Of a stretch of DNA of 64,000 bases, positions 34,550-46,216 are shown in pieces. The notes beneath the pieces are model-generated. The model saw nothing but the letters and a program-made list of their open reading frames with translations, searched no databases and was not told the DNA's origin. Numbering within the stretch: the stretch's first letter is position 1; the number at the start of each line of letters is the position of its first letter. Origin of the DNA: Neurospora tetraspora (taxonomy: Eukaryota; Ascomycota; Sordariomycetes; Sordariales; Sordariaceae); contig NW_026944392.1 of NCBI RefSeq assembly GCF_033439725.1, positions 620,001 through 684,000 on the forward strand, read 5' to 3'. A program made the position numbers and the translations under genes.

Positions 34550-34762
34550 TGTCGGAGGAGAGGAAAGGAAGGTGTATGTAGAAAACTAGCTATATAGGCG
34601 AGAGCCTTAGTAAGTTAGTCCGTGTACGCGTATACATATAACTGTACGTGATTGCTATATGTAGCTAGTGCGTATATAGTTCTGGGCTATGGTATTAGCT
34701 TTGGGTATGGTATATGAGGTAGTTAGTGTAGTGTAAGAATGTTATAGGCTAGCTCTGTGACA
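34550..34762. mobile_element. Possible nested solo LTR
   Basis: An island inside the copia element is clearly less A+T-rich than its surroundings. It begins TGTCGGAG and ends CTGTGACA, giving TG...CA ends with a short inverted repeat. Flanks are TATAT on the left and TTATAT on the right, so a 5-bp target duplication is possible if the boundary is off by one base. It may instead be host sequence captured by the element. Confidence 0.35.
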
Positions 34763-35749
34763 TTATATTTATAAACTATATTAATAAAGTTGGTAAATTA
34801 TGAAATAGGGGAAATTACTTTATTAACTCCGAATCTCTTCCCGTTTATAATAAGGATCTCCTAATCGGATAGCTACTTTTCAAAATCCTTAGGTTACTTC
34901 TTTATAATTTCTTTAATAAAAACTTAATAGTCTCAACGAACTTTAACAATTTAATTGATAAATCAATAATTAATTTAACTCTTAATCTTTTTAAACTAAT
35001 TGTAAGTAAATTTATCCCATTTAAATAAAATATTAGTATAGTAGGCAGCGATATAAGTACTTATCTAATTACAAATTTAAATATTAGCGTTGTCGAAGTC
35101 TTTTTAATACTTATAGCGAATATTATATATATTATTAATTTAATTATATACTATTTTCCTAACAACTATTAAATCGGTAGAAGGGTTAATAACTATATCC
35201 TCCCTAATATCCTATTCGGTATAATATTTATTATCTTCTTTTTTTTCTTCTTCTTTTCCCAAATTTCCTTCCTTATCGTCTTCGTTATCGCCGGCGGTAA
35301 TTTCTTTTTAGAATTAAGTAGCAACAATAATCTCGGTAATAATACCGTTCGTATTAATAGCCGTAGTAGTAGTAGTTATTATAATTATAATTATAGCCTT
35401 CTTAACCCGGATTCCTCTATTAAATTTAACGAATTCCTTCTTTACAGCTAAAATGTAGTCCTTTACTTACTTAATAAAGAAGCAATCTTCCAGCTTCGAG
35501 GGTAGAACCCTCTAAATTATAAATCCTCTTTTGAATAGCTAATTACTAAAGTTTTAATTGCTATTAGCGAGTCTCTTAAAAACTTTATATTAATTAGGCT
35601 AATTAGTAGGGGTATTAAGGATGACTGTAATAGCTTTATTGGTAAATTCCTTTAATAAGGATATAATTAACATTATTAGTTTCATAAAGATATTATTTAT
35701 AATTGATAATTGTAGTATTAAATATAAATATGTAAATTAGACTATTAAT

Positions 35750-35921
35750 CATCAAATATAATAGTATAGAATTAATTAATTGAAGAGTATATGTAACTAA
35801 CTCGCCTAGAAGGTATAGGGGGTGCTAGGGTAACCCAAATATACTCAGAAATCAGGCAATATCAGGTGGCTGGAGCGCTAACCTCCATATGGTATGGCTA
35901 AAACCACCCTTGAATCTGACA
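35750..35921 (-). repeat. Copia 5' LTR
   Basis: 172 bp. Ends ATCTGACA, the inverted match of TGTCAGAT at the other end of the element. Its left edge reads CATCAAATATAATAG, which aligns with the start of the 3' LTR through transitions only. Confidence 0.9.
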
Positions 35922-35926
35922 CTACC

Positions 35927-36882
35927 TTCCAAAAGAATCATCAATACCTGCGGCCTTGAAGATGACTCGGATGAGGCTCACTCAGAAATCCGCGAACCAA
36001 CTCAAAAGGGACCGTTTGATGCTGGTGACTTCTGTTCCCCGGATTTCAATGTCGAGCTAATGCTCAGTATCCATCACGAGGGCCGTTAGCGGACTGCTCA
36101 TCCCTGTCTTGGAGACAAAGTGGACAAAACATCACGAACCGTTTCAGTCCGTTCAAACGATGTATCCAAGCACGTGCCAGAAGAAGAGCACAAATGGTTC
36201 GTGCTCCTCGGCACTCGCCGCAGTAGCGCTCGGCGTTAGAAACTTTTCTGTGGATCTTTGGAAGCAACTGCGCTAGTCTAGGCTGAGCTAGGCCCTACGG
36301 CGGGAAAGGGAAGGTGGCGCATATCATCGGTATTGAGCATCACGAGCCAGGTGAGCCAAGCGGTGGGAGGGACACAATTTGTGAAATGGCGGAAGTTGAT
36401 TCACCAATTCCGTCACGCCGTCACCTGAGAGCTCGACCGCTTTCTTTGCCGTCGGGTTCCTGATCTCCTGATTCCCGTCACAACCCTCCCTGCGTTATCG
36501 CCTCCCGCGTCCGTCCCATCATCCCCGACCTGATTGCGGTCTCTGGCTGTCTACAGGGCGTGTATGCGACAATCACTTACACGATATACAAGCAAGATAA
36601 ATAGATTGTATCACCATTTCTTGTCAAACCGCCACTCCTCCGTATCGTGAAATCCTTTTCCAGATCCTCCCTGCCAGAAGAACCCCGCCCCCACGCGTTT
36701 CCCGTCGTTGTCCTGGTCAAGCGAGTGGATGTCCAAGCCTACCAACAAGGACAAAGCCCCCACAATAATCCTCGTTCGATAAAAGACAGAAATTTCCCTG
36801 CTCTCCCTCGACAACCGTCCAGCAATTCTCCTGCCCTCATCCCCGACCGTTCGTCAGTCGAAGAATCAATCAAATCGCAAAC
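35927..36882. other. Region between the retrotransposon and the CBS gene
   Basis: A minus-strand frame at 36064-36267 has two CxxC pairs (CGEC and CPLC, 26 residues apart) and reads protein-like, perhaps the end of a zinc-binding gene cut off by rearrangement. The last 300 bases should contain the promoter and 5' leader of the CBS gene. Confidence 0.35.
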
Positions 36883-38528
36883 ATGTGCGGCGGTACTACC
36901 AAGGACGCCGTTGAGCGCAACGCCGGCCTTACTATGTCGGCCACCGAGCTGATCGGCAACACCCCCCTTGTTCGTCTCAACAAGATCCCCCAGTCGCTGG
37001 GCATCGAGTGCGAGGTCTACGCCAAGGTCGAGCTCTTCAACGCCGGCGGCAGTGTCAAGGACAGGATAGCCCTTCGCATGATCGAGGAGGCCGAGAAGGA
37101 GGGTCGCATCAAGCCTGGCGACACCCTTATCGAGCCCACCAGTGGTAACACGTACGTTTTTGTGTCTCTCTTTGTTGCGCTTGCGACTCGAGCTAACAAG
37201 CTTCCGACAGTGGTATTGGTCTCGCCCTCGTTGGCGCGATCAAGGGCTACAAGACGATCATCACCCTCCCCGAGAAGATGTCCGCCGAGAAGGTCTCCGT
37301 CCTCCGTGCCCTCGGTGCCACCATCATCCGTACCCCTACCCAGGCCGCCTGGGACAGCCCCGAGTCCCATATCGGTGTCGCCCGCCGTCTCCTCAAGGAG
37401 ATCCCCAACTCCCACATTCTCGACCAATACACCAACCCCAACAACCCGCTTGCCCACGAGTTCGGCACCGCCGAGGAGATCTGGAAGCAGACCAACGGCA
37501 AGATCACCGCCGTCGTTGCTGGCGCTGGTACTGGTGGTACTATCACTGGTATTGCTCGCGGCCTCCGCAAGCACAACAAGGACGTGAAGGTCATTGCCGC
37601 CGATCCCGTCGGTTCCATCCTCGCTCTTCCCGAGAGCCTGAACGACCCCAACGCCACCGCTCCCTACAAGGTCGAGGGTATTGGCTACGACTTCATCCCC
37701 GACGTCATCGACCGCGAGTTTATCGACAAGTGGTACAAGACTGAGGATCGCGAGTCCTTCCACCTCGCTCGCCGCCTTATCGCCGAGGAGGGTCTCCTGG
37801 TTGGTGGTTCCTCCGGCAGCGCCATGGCCGCCATGATCCGCGCCGTCAAGGACTTCAACCTCGGCAAGGGCGACGTCGTCGTCGTTGTCCTCCCCGACAG
37901 CATCCGCTCCTATCTCTCCAAGTTCGCCGACGACGACTGGCTCGCCGCCAACGGCCTCCTCGCCACCGACGACGATGTCAAGACCGCCAACGGCACCAAC
38001 GGCACCACCACCGTTAAGGAGCAGCAGGAGACCGAGCAGAAGAAGACCGATGACGCTTACGCCGGCGCCACCGTCCGCGCCCTCCGTCTCAAGCCCGTCA
38101 CCTCCGTCCTCGCTGACTCGCCCTGCTCCGAGGCCATTGAGACCATGCGCGACAAGGGCTTCGACCAGCTCCCCGTTCTCGCTCCCACTGGCGGCAAGCT
38201 CGTCGGTCTCGTCACCCTCGGCAACATGCTCAGCTTCATCCAGCGTGGCCGCGCCACCCCCGCCAGCCCCGTTTCCGAGGTCATGTTCAACTTCAGCCGC
38301 ACCGACGAGGTCATCACCGACCCCCGCAAGTTCGGCAACAACCTCAAGGACAAGAAGCGCAAGTTTGTCCAGATCACCATGGACACTCCCCTCGCTGCTC
38401 TCAGCAAGTTCCTCGAGTGGAACTCTGCTGCGATTGTCACCGAGAAGAAGGATGATGGTTCCAAGCCTGTGGCTGTTGTCACCAAGGTCGATCTGTTGAC
38501 CTACATGATGCGTCAGCAGTCACTGTAA
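36883..38528 (+). CDS. CYS4: Cystathionine beta-synthase
   Basis: Exon 1 is 36883-37151, intron 37152-37210 (59 nt, GTACGT...CAG, branch GCTAAC), exon 2 37211-38528; 528 residues. It condenses serine and homocysteine to cystathionine in transsulfuration, in the cytosol. The PLP lysine is K59 in GGSVKDR, the substrate loop is EPTSGNTG around residues 84-91, and the phosphate loop is GAGTGGT. The C-terminal part from about residue 380 is a pair of CBS (Bateman) repeats, as in yeast Cys4 (507 residues). The N-terminal heme motif of animal enzymes is absent, as in fungi. The start at MCGG fits the family. Strong C-ending codon bias indicates high expression. It converges with the SRP receptor gene. 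Confidence 0.95.
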
Positions 38529-39309
38529 ACCACCATCCCTCAAATACATTTAATGGATGACTGGGAGGATAGAGTGGAGGATATCAATACCAACAACAAC
38601 AACAAGCCGCCTCCGTGAGCGTGGGATGGATTAAACGGGGATCTCTTTCTTTGACGGATGATACCTAGACTCAACATCTATGGGCGGCTCTTTCTTTTTC
38701 CTTTTTCCTTGCTGCTAAGCTAATATTTGGGAACTTACTCTGGGAGCCTTGGGCGTACTACTACTTTGCTTTCGCATAGATTTTCTGGGTAGCATTTGGT
38801 CCGGCGTAGAAAAGGGTTCAACCCGTGCAAATGGGACGTTTTATTTTTATTGTTATATTTATCGCTGATCTACAGCTTGGTGCCTCGTGATCTCTGTCTT
38901 TTGAGATGGTCTCTCGGCTCTTCCCTTGTTTTTTGTTCGGCTGACATGACTGGGTAGGAGATTGATTGCTGTTTATGAGCTCCAATCTGTTCCACTCTCC
39001 AATCCTGCTGGGCTGTTCGTGGCTTTCCTGGCGGTACCGTTTCCAACTGACCTCGTTAGCTGGGAGATCCTGTCCATGCGAAACATGCTCTTCTCTCCTT
39101 GCACTCGGCTCCGGCTTTGTAACACGTTGTTGCTCTTCATGATTCCATTCAAATGATATTAATCGGTTACTCGTATGCATACAGTTCGTGACCCCTTTCC
39201 GGTCCGCCACACCATCCTACCCATCCATATCATACCATACCCATCCTATTATCTATCTACATATTCCTTCGTCCATCCTGACCATCATACCCATCACGAT
39301 ATCCATCAC
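38529..39309. other. Convergent 3' region between CBS and SRP receptor genes
   Basis: Untranslated and spacer sequence, with T-rich tracts near 38690 and 38840. No gene seen. Confidence 0.5.
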
Positions 39310-40356
39310 CTACACCCTCTCAACAACCCATCTCCACCACCCCTCGCACCCCGGCCCCTCCCCTCCCACCACGCTGCCCCCCACCACCTCAACCTCAATA
39401 TCAAACTCCACCATCTGCCTAAACTCAAACCTCTCACTCCCATACTCCCCCAACCAATCATCCCCCTCCTCCTTCTCCCCCGCCCCCAAATCATCCTCCC
39501 TCACCCCCGAATCCAAAAGTCCCTTGCTCCTACTAACTCTAATCCTCCCCAGTTCAGCCTCCAACTCCTTCTTCACCAAACTAGCCGGCAACGCCGTAAA
39601 AAGGTCAAGCTTATTCGCCGCAATCAACACCGGAATGGAGGGCGGGTGTTTAGACCCCTTAGTATAGCGCGAGTACCGGTGTTGGAGCGCCAGCAACAGG
39701 TCGTACAGATAAGTGGCGGCTTGCGACAGGGAGGAGTCGGGCGAGGAAGGGGAGAGGGTCGAGGCGTCGAGGAGGAAGAGGACCCCCTTGATTTGGCTGG
39801 TCTTGGAGGGGGGCAGGGGGCGGCCGGTTTTGGGGTCGAGGGGGAGGAGGTGGGAGAGCGCGGTCGAGCGGAGTTTGGGATGGCCGGGGGTGTCGATCAA
39901 CAGAAATTTCTTGACTTTGTCTTCCTCTGAGGAGGCGGCGTTGAGTTGGACGGAGACGGGCGTTTGGGAGGTGTGTGTTGCCGCGGGCTCGGTCGATTTC
40001 TTCTCATCGGTCTCGGTTGATGTAGAGGTCTTGCGGCCGGCGCGCTTCTCGAAGAGAGTGAGGAGAGCGGTCTTGCCGGCGCCGGAGGGACCGGCGAGTA
40101 GGATCGAGGGAAGAGAGGAGTTCTTGGAGGAAGAGCCGGACTCGTCGCCGTGGAGGAATTGGTGGAGGAGGATGGGGAAGAGCAAGACGATCAGGAGACC
40201 GGTGATGATGACGGTCTTGTTGGGTTGGAGGGAGGCGATGAGGAGGTCTTTGATCAGTTCTTTGATGTGCTCCGTGGAGGACGTGTTGGATGCTGCTGTC
40301 GCTGTCGTTGCAGCCGCCACGGCGGTCGTGGTTACGAGCTCTATTGTTGTGTCCAT
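39310..40356 (-). CDS. SRP102: Signal recognition particle receptor subunit beta
   Basis: A 348-residue intronless frame. One membrane helix near residues 48-67 (TVIITGLLIVLLFPILL) anchors it in the ER membrane with the GTPase domain facing the cytosol. GTPase motifs: G1 GPSGAGKT at 89-96, G3 DTPGH, G4 NKLD. It pairs with the alpha subunit to receive SRP-ribosome complexes during cotranslational targeting. An insertion between G1 and the DTPGH strand is Lys/Ser/Thr-rich and probably disordered, common in fungal members. It is divergent from the AKR1 gene with 1.2 kb between them. Confidence 0.92.
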   Translation of the reverse strand: MDTTIELVTTTAVAAATTATAASNTSSTEHIKELIKDLLIASLQPNKTVIITGLLIVLLFPILLHQFLHGDESGSSSKNSSLPSILLAGPSGAGKTALLTLFEKRAGRKTSTSTETDEKKSTEPAATHTSQTPVSVQLNAASSEEDKVKKFLLIDTPGHPKLRSTALSHLLPLDPKTGRPLPPSKTSQIKGVLFLLDASTLSPSSPDSSLSQAATYLYDLLLALQHRYSRYTKGSKHPPSIPVLIAANKLDLFTALPASLVKKELEAELGRIRVSRSKGLLDSGVREDDLGAGEKEEGDDWLGEYGSERFEFRQMVEFDIEVEVVGGSVVGGEGPGCEGWWRWVVERV

Positions 40357-41514
40357 TGTTGCGGTTGTGCTCGAGCTTGCGCGCTGATTCGGACGTGTTG
40401 CGCGGAGTCAGATCGGTTGCTCGCTTGCTTGCTATCTTCGGTCGGAATATATCGAGGGGATCGTGGATGTTATAGGAGCATCCCCTTTTCGTTTTGTTGA
40501 GACGCGTTGTTGAGATGCGCGTTGCAGGGGATCAAGCTCTCGGGGTGTTTTGGTGCCGAAAATGACACCATCGTCATTCGAGAGAAACGGCCAAGTTCCC
40601 GGTAGACAGTTCTCCACATAATTTTGGGGCCCTGGCGCTCCACCAAAGTGGGCTGGCCCGTTCGCAGTGGGGGCCAAGGGTGGTTGGGGACGAATCAGTG
40701 GGCGTGGCAGTGTGCACAGCTGTCACCGAACACACAACGCCCGCCGAAGAAGAAGGCTCGGAGAACAACTGGAAAGAAGATCCAATCGTTGAACCCCTTT
40801 CTGTTGCATGCCTCATCGACATCGACATCGTGGTGGCAGTGTGAGACAGACAGCCAAGAACCGATAAACCCGAGTTGTGCCCGGAACCCGGACTGTCTCT
40901 CCGCCCGCCGGCACCTCAGTTCCCCCGGTGGAAGACACGGAAGACCCTTGCAACACACAATCGTGGGCGCGAGTTGGGGAAGCTGCATGTTAGTAGGGAC
41001 ATCACCCAGCCACCGAACACGCAGCGAAATCGGATGTCGACACTAACAGGCAAGGGGTGCTGACGAAAGTCCAACATCAGTTCCAACTCCAACACCAAAG
41101 TTCTTCCCATTGTCATCTTCCGGCTGCCGTCTTTCGTCTTCCAACTTGGCGACTCGGACACGGCGGCATCATCAGCCAACTCACGACCGGCACATTCCTT
41201 TACTGATTGCTCTTCGTTACTCTGTATTTCGACTTCAGCCTTGAGCTTGTCCCTAGACTATTATTATCGCAAGCTTGCGCATTGACCCAATATTTTATTC
41301 CCGTCTATTCTCGGTCGCAATCCGTTGCTCCTCGTCTCAAGCTGCTGCGCCCCGGTGCTCCCCCTCCATGCCGATTAGCCTTCGAATGATAAACGCGACA
41401 ACTCTATAGATTCCGACGACGTCCACGATCCTAATCCTCGACCTCCGAATACCCTAAACTTCCCCCGCCGACGACCTCGCTCTACCGATTACATCCCGCC
41501 ACCACGGTCCCACG
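40357..41514. other. Divergent promoter region of SRP102 and AKR1
   Basis: Contains both promoters and the long 5' leader of AKR1, with pyrimidine-rich patches near 41400-41510. No gene supported. Confidence 0.45.
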
Positions 41515-43873
41515 ATGGCGCAACACGACGGGGCCGATGCCCATGCCGGCCATGCCGCCCCCGCACAACCGCCCATGAAATCCGGCACTGCTACGCCCAA
41601 GCTGAACAGCGAGGTTGAGCTCGGTAGCCTGCCCAGCGAAGCACAGAAGGATATTATGCAGATGGCAAGAGTAGGCGATATTGCCGGCATGGAGAAGCTT
41701 TTCGAGGCCGGCGAGTACGATGCGACATACTCGGACGACGAGGGCATCACGCCCCTACATGTAGGTCCAATACTCTCTCACACTCCTAGTCCGACACCCT
41801 GCTGACCCATCTCTCCTCGCAGTGGGCCGCCATCAACAACCAGTATGCCATGTGCAAGTTCCTCATCGACAAGGGCGCCGAGATAAACAAGAAGGGAGGA
41901 GAGAGCGTCGCAACACCCCTACAGTGGGCCGCCCAACGATGCCACTACTATACCGTCCACCTGCTCCTCCAGCACGGCGCCGATCCCTTGATCACCGATT
42001 CTCAGGGGTACAACACACTACACATCAGCACCTTCAACGGCAATGTCCTGCTGATCGTGCTCCTCCTACACCAAGGCATCCCCGTCGACGTCGAAGATGC
42101 CTACGGCCACACAGCCCTGATGTGGTCAGCATACAAGGGCTTCCCCGCCTGCGTCGACGTCTTCCTCCGCTGGGGAGCGAGTGTCCACGCCAAGGACGAG
42201 CAAGGCTTCACGGCACTTCACTGGGCATTGGTAAAGGGCAGCCCGGGCTGCATCCAAAAGCTGATCGAGTACGGCGCCGACCGATTCGCAAAGACGGCCA
42301 CCGGCAAGACCCCTTCGATTACAGCTCAGGAGCTCAACACGGCTGCCGCGTGGCAGAAGGCGCTTAACGAGTGCGGTTACGACGAGGATGGCAACGCCAT
42401 CGTCCCCAGCTGGCCTGGCGCGTCGTATCTCCTTCAGGATAGGAGATCGTTCATGACCAAGTTCACGTTTCTATGGCCGTTCGTCATGGTGTGGGCGACC
42501 ATGGTTGTCATGGCTGGCATGCCCGTGTTTGTTGGGATACCGTTGGGCATCTTGGCGGGCTATGCCGTGCAGTGGGTAGCACAGCAGGTCATCGCTTATG
42601 CCCCGCCAAACATGAGGCAACTGCAGAAGACGCCTTGGATGGCTGGTATCTTTGCTGGCTCGTTGTTTTTGTGCACCTCGAACTGGTTCCTGCGCATCTT
42701 TGGCAGCACAATGTTTGGAGAGGATGGAGCAGTCCTCTCCAACTTGCTGTTTGCCTTTTTCATCTCCATGACTATCTGGTTCTACATCAGGTGTATGGTT
42801 GATGACCCTGGGTTCGTGCCCAAGATGGGGGGTGTCGCTGAGCAAAAGGCCGTCATTGATGAGCTTATCAGCGTGTGGAAGTTTGACGAGTCAAACTTTT
42901 GCGTTACCTGCATGATCCGCACGCCTTTGAGGAGCAAGCATTGCCGTAGGTGTCAACGCTGCGTGGCGAAGCATGATCAGTGAGTACATCGGCATGACAA
43001 TGACCAAGGAGGGGAAGCTAACTGGCAATAGTCACTGCCCTTGGGTGTACAACTGCATTGGCGTCAACAACCACCGTCACTTCTTCCTTTACCTTATCAA
43101 TCTCACTCTGGGCATCATCACCTATGACTGGTTGACCTACAGATGTGAGTTTGTACCATCACTCACTTACAGACAAGCTGCTAACACAGACAGACCTCTC
43201 CGCCCTCTCTGAGACCGCCTCCGATGAATGCAACATCCTCGCCCCGTCGCTCTGCCGCATCGTCAATGCCGACGCCTACAGCCTTCTAACCGCCATATGG
43301 GCCACCCTTCAACTCACCTGGGTCTCCATGCTCCTCTTCGTCCAGTTCGTCCAAGTCTCTAGCGCGATGACCACCTACGAAAACATGCACGGCATCGACA
43401 ACTACTCCGCCACCTCCCTCAACAGCGCCTTCACCTCCACCGGCGCCCCCCTCAACCCGCCTTCTCTTCCCGCCCCCGGTCCATCTCCTGCTGCAGGCGG
43501 CGCTCGCCACGGTCACGCCCACGGCGCTCACGGCAAACACGGTCACAAGCAAGGGTTCATCAAGCAGTGGTCCCGTCTCCTCGGCGTCGACGCTTTCATG
43601 GAAACCGCCGCTGGTCGGGGCGCCGCAACTGGAAAGGGTGGCAAGAGAAACAAGCGCGGCAACCCCTATAGCAGAGGGTGCGTCACGAATTGTAAGGACT
43701 TTTGGTGCGATCCGAGCCCGATGTTTGGGAAGCATGAGAATGGTGCGGCGGTGCTGGGCGGTGTGCCGGTGAATTATACGGATATGTATGAGAGTCCGGG
43801 GGTGATGACTGCTAGTGGTGGAGGGAGGAGGAGGGGTGGGGGGTATGAGAGCGTTGCTGGTGAGGAGGTGTAG
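41515..43873 (+). CDS. AKR1: Palmitoyltransferase AKR1 (ankyrin-DHHC)
   Basis: Four exons: 41515-41760, 41823-42979, 43032-43144, 43194-43873. All introns are GT-AG (62, 52 and 49 nt) and the spliced frame is 731 residues, close to yeast Akr1 (764). The N-terminal third has about six ankyrin repeats, followed by membrane helices, the cysteine-rich domain ([32 protein letters not shown] has been shortened here to its key parts CxxC, HC, CxxC and DHHC) and further helices. The DHHC cysteine carries palmitate before transfer to substrates; the enzyme sits in Golgi or endosomal membranes. The second intron splits the DHHC motif itself (GAT CA|T CAC TGC). The His/Gly-rich loop near the C-terminus is lineage-specific. 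Confidence 0.93.
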
Positions 43874-44255
43874 ATGAGGAGTTGTGTACAATGATTGGGG
43901 AACGGGGGTTTGGTAGCTCGGGTGAGCGTCTGAGCTCCGGGGGTCTGGAGCTCTTGGGGTATTGGGTAATGACATAACCGACTCGTAGACTAATGATGAT
44001 GAGTATCTCTAGTTAATGCGCGGCTTCAATATGGTCTCGTGATAACTGTACAAAGTCTCATGGCTACAGCAGCCAGGTCGGTATCGAGCTGTTTCCGCCT
44101 TTCATGACTTTAGACTTCGGAGCGAGGTAATCCGAATTTGGGTGGGACAGCCAAGGCTGATTTCTGTTGCGGAACCCGAAGTTTTCACCAATGAAAGCTC
44201 TTTGCCTCCGCCACAGCGCCAACATTCAGAATTTCCTTTTCGAGCACACCTTCCT
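43874..44255. other. 3' region of AKR1 and border of A+T-richer island
   Basis: No gene seen. Base composition begins to shift toward A+T from about 44280. Confidence 0.4.
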
Positions 44256-44549
44256 TCAACTTGCCCCATCAAGCCCCACCATGCTCAGGGGTAAGTAAAC
44301 AAATCCATTCCACTGTTCTACAGACATCTGAATGCTCACACACAACTGAACTGACTTCAGAACTTCACACAAAAAATTCCCTGTACGAGTTTGGGATTGA
44401 ATACTTTGTAAAGAAGTAAATGTACCTGGTAAAAATATAAATCCTGCAAGGAATAGCCAGGTAGAGATTGCTGCCATAATATTCCATTGCATTGGAATAT
44501 TGTTTGATTCGATTACTATAAGGTTGTATGACGTATAGGTATACTTCAT
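44256..44549 (-). CDS. Small membrane protein with WLFLAGFIFLPGTFTSL segment
   Basis: ATG at 44549 gives a 97-residue frame. The hydrophobic stretch around residues 26-45 ends in PGTFTSL, a sequence I associate with fungal integral membrane proteins of unknown function; this is from memory and not checked. The part after residue 50 is less convincing, and an intron or further exons are likely. It is the first of several minus-strand small genes in this island. Confidence 0.4.
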   Translation of the reverse strand: MKYTYTSYNLIVIESNNIPMQWNIMAAISTWLFLAGFIFLPGTFTSLQSIQSQTRTGNFLCEVLKSVQLCVSIQMSVEQWNGFVYLPLSMVGLDGAS

Positions 44550-44750
44550 TTTTGTAACAGCGGTAGCAGACTATCTAGATGCAATCCGTAACAATTTTGA
44601 ATCATATTGAGAGTACTGAGATGTTAAATATCTTGAGATAACTATATCCTCCTTTCTGATTTTAACAAAACTGTTACCAATTATCCAGTTCCTAAACACC
44701 ACAAATAAATTTCAGTAAATACAAAATTAATATTATAATTAGTCTAAGCT

Positions 44751-45112
44751 CTACTCTAATCTTAGTTTTTTATCCTCGATCGTAATTGTTTCCGTCCTGT
44801 TCTTCCAACAATTTGGATTATTGGAAAAGGTACAAATGTTTCCATTCCAAATAATCTCAAAGCCAGATCTGGATATTGAATTCCTTAGTAGTATAAGAGC
44901 CACGAAGGGCCGAATTTGAATTTGCACTCCAGGGGGCACCAATAGAAAATAGAAGGTCGTATGCGGACTAAAGGACGAGAAAGAATTGGCATGGTGATTT
45001 GGCAAGGCAATTCGTTATTTGAAGTTTTATAGAAAAGATGTAGAGATTTGTTCCAGTGATAGGATTGTTCATAATATTTATATTCTCTTCTGCAATCGCT
45101 TTCGGCGTTCAT
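44751..45112 (-). CDS. Uncertain short coding region
   Basis: Two overlapping minus-strand frames, 45112-44885 (ATG) and 45005-44751, both look protein-like, the second ending in WKNRTETITIEDKKL. They may be exons of one gene joined by an intron or a frameshift. I found no clean splice sites. Not recognised. Confidence 0.25.
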
Positions 45113-45210
45113 TACGCTACATCACTTTATATGTTATCAAAATTCCCCTTATTATTTAGCTTATCGGTAGGTCGTATTCTTAGCCAGCTTTAAAATCCTT
45201 GAAAATGCAT

Positions 45211-45619
45211 TTAGTGTGTTTGTTGCCTATCCTTATGTTCGTCTTCAAGCGGTTGAAATTCCTCCACCAACGGATCGTAAACAAATCTTGAAGAGTTTTC
45301 TTCGTTCTGATTATCAAGGTTTGTTTGGCACTCTTGAGCTGATAAAGCGAGCTCTTCAATGTACGTATAATGTGGTGGTGGACATTCTGTTGATATTGGC
45401 CCATTATATGGTATCTATTTCAATTAGCTGATATTCTAAACTGGATTTTAAGATTCTTACCAAATGTTGCAATGCTAGGATTTGTGCTCTTGCCTCTGCG
45501 ACTTCGGTAGCGAGCATACGTAATTGAGTTTGTAATAATTGACAGTACGCTTCGACCGCGACCCTCCTTTCGATTTCTGCAACGAGTAATTGTTCGGGAA
45601 GAGGTGCTTGGGACGTCAT
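45211..45619 (-). CDS. Small coiled-coil protein (120 aa, two exons)
   Basis: Exon 1 is 45619-45461 (ATG, 53 codons), intron 45460-45415 is 46 nt (GTAAGA, branch GCTAATT, TAG), exon 2 is 45414-45211 ending in TAA. Residues 8-53 are a strongly helical, heptad-like stretch (LLVAEIERRVAVEAYCQLLQ). Exon 2 encodes an acidic tail. The long open frame after splicing and the correct splice signals make this a real gene. No known domain; a dimerising adaptor is the simplest guess. Confidence 0.55.
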
Positions 45620-46216
45620 GTTGAAAAGACAAATAATTACTACGATTTACATGCCTTATTGTCTTTCTTCATCTATCCTACTGATATTTATAGGCCACCT
45701 GTTTTCTTAAACGCTTGATTGTATCCATTGATTTATTTGTTATTGGACTAAGCACGAATAGTGCTAAGCGCCAGCGTCTAAATTCTATTTTCACATGGAC
45801 CAATATTGAGTCAATGTTTCTAAGGCAAGTATTTGTTTTATTTTAAGCGCCCGAGATAGTACGTAGATACATTTAATTACACCCTACCGTAATAATATTA
45901 ATATTGAAAGAATTTTCTTGTAGCTCAAGAACTAGAACTAGAAGTGATACACACTGTTGAATCATAGACTCTAAACATCCAATGCCTCTGTTCTAGATTC
46001 AAGAAAATTTTCACCTGTTGGTGATATCTAATACATATGACACCGTAAGATATACAGTATCGTTAAGTCATCCTTGTATAACTGGGCCATCACTTTGAGA
46101 TGCTACGTTTCTTTCCAACCGTATACTATCCAATTATTCTACAACAGACCCACTTTCTCTGGGGTGCACCAAACTAAATTAGCGTTCCGTTCCCTCGGGA
46201 CACTTGAACCAAGCGG
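45620..46216. other. A+T-richer spacer
   Basis: No gene seen. Confidence 0.35.

Larger units (their letters stand above)
28820..35921 (-). mobile_element. Ty1/copia LTR retrotransposon, full length, RIP-mutated
   Basis: The 7.1-kb element has two 172-bp LTRs and a 5-bp target duplication CTACC at 28815-28819 and 35922-35926. Coding direction is minus: a purine tract (GTGAGGGGGTG) abuts the left LTR on that strand, as expected before a 3' LTR. Reverse transcriptase is at 30088-30123, where the copia YVDD box now reads YVNN. RNase H ends near 29190-29300 (ILADGLMKVLG, then YEKFRELIGI). The element is extremely A+T-rich and full of stops, so it is inert. The direction gag-integrase-RT-RNase H, with RT and RNase H nearest the 3' LTR, is the copia order. 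No reading frame longer than 62 codons survives. Confidence 0.92.

Noticed and set aside
28820-35921. Centromere, mitochondrial insert or A+T isochore
   Set aside because: Exact LTRs, 5-bp target duplication and copia RT and RNase H remnants explain the region.
39188-39930. Plus-strand frames opposite the SRP receptor gene
   Set aside because: Antisense shadows of a conserved GTPase gene; no independent support.
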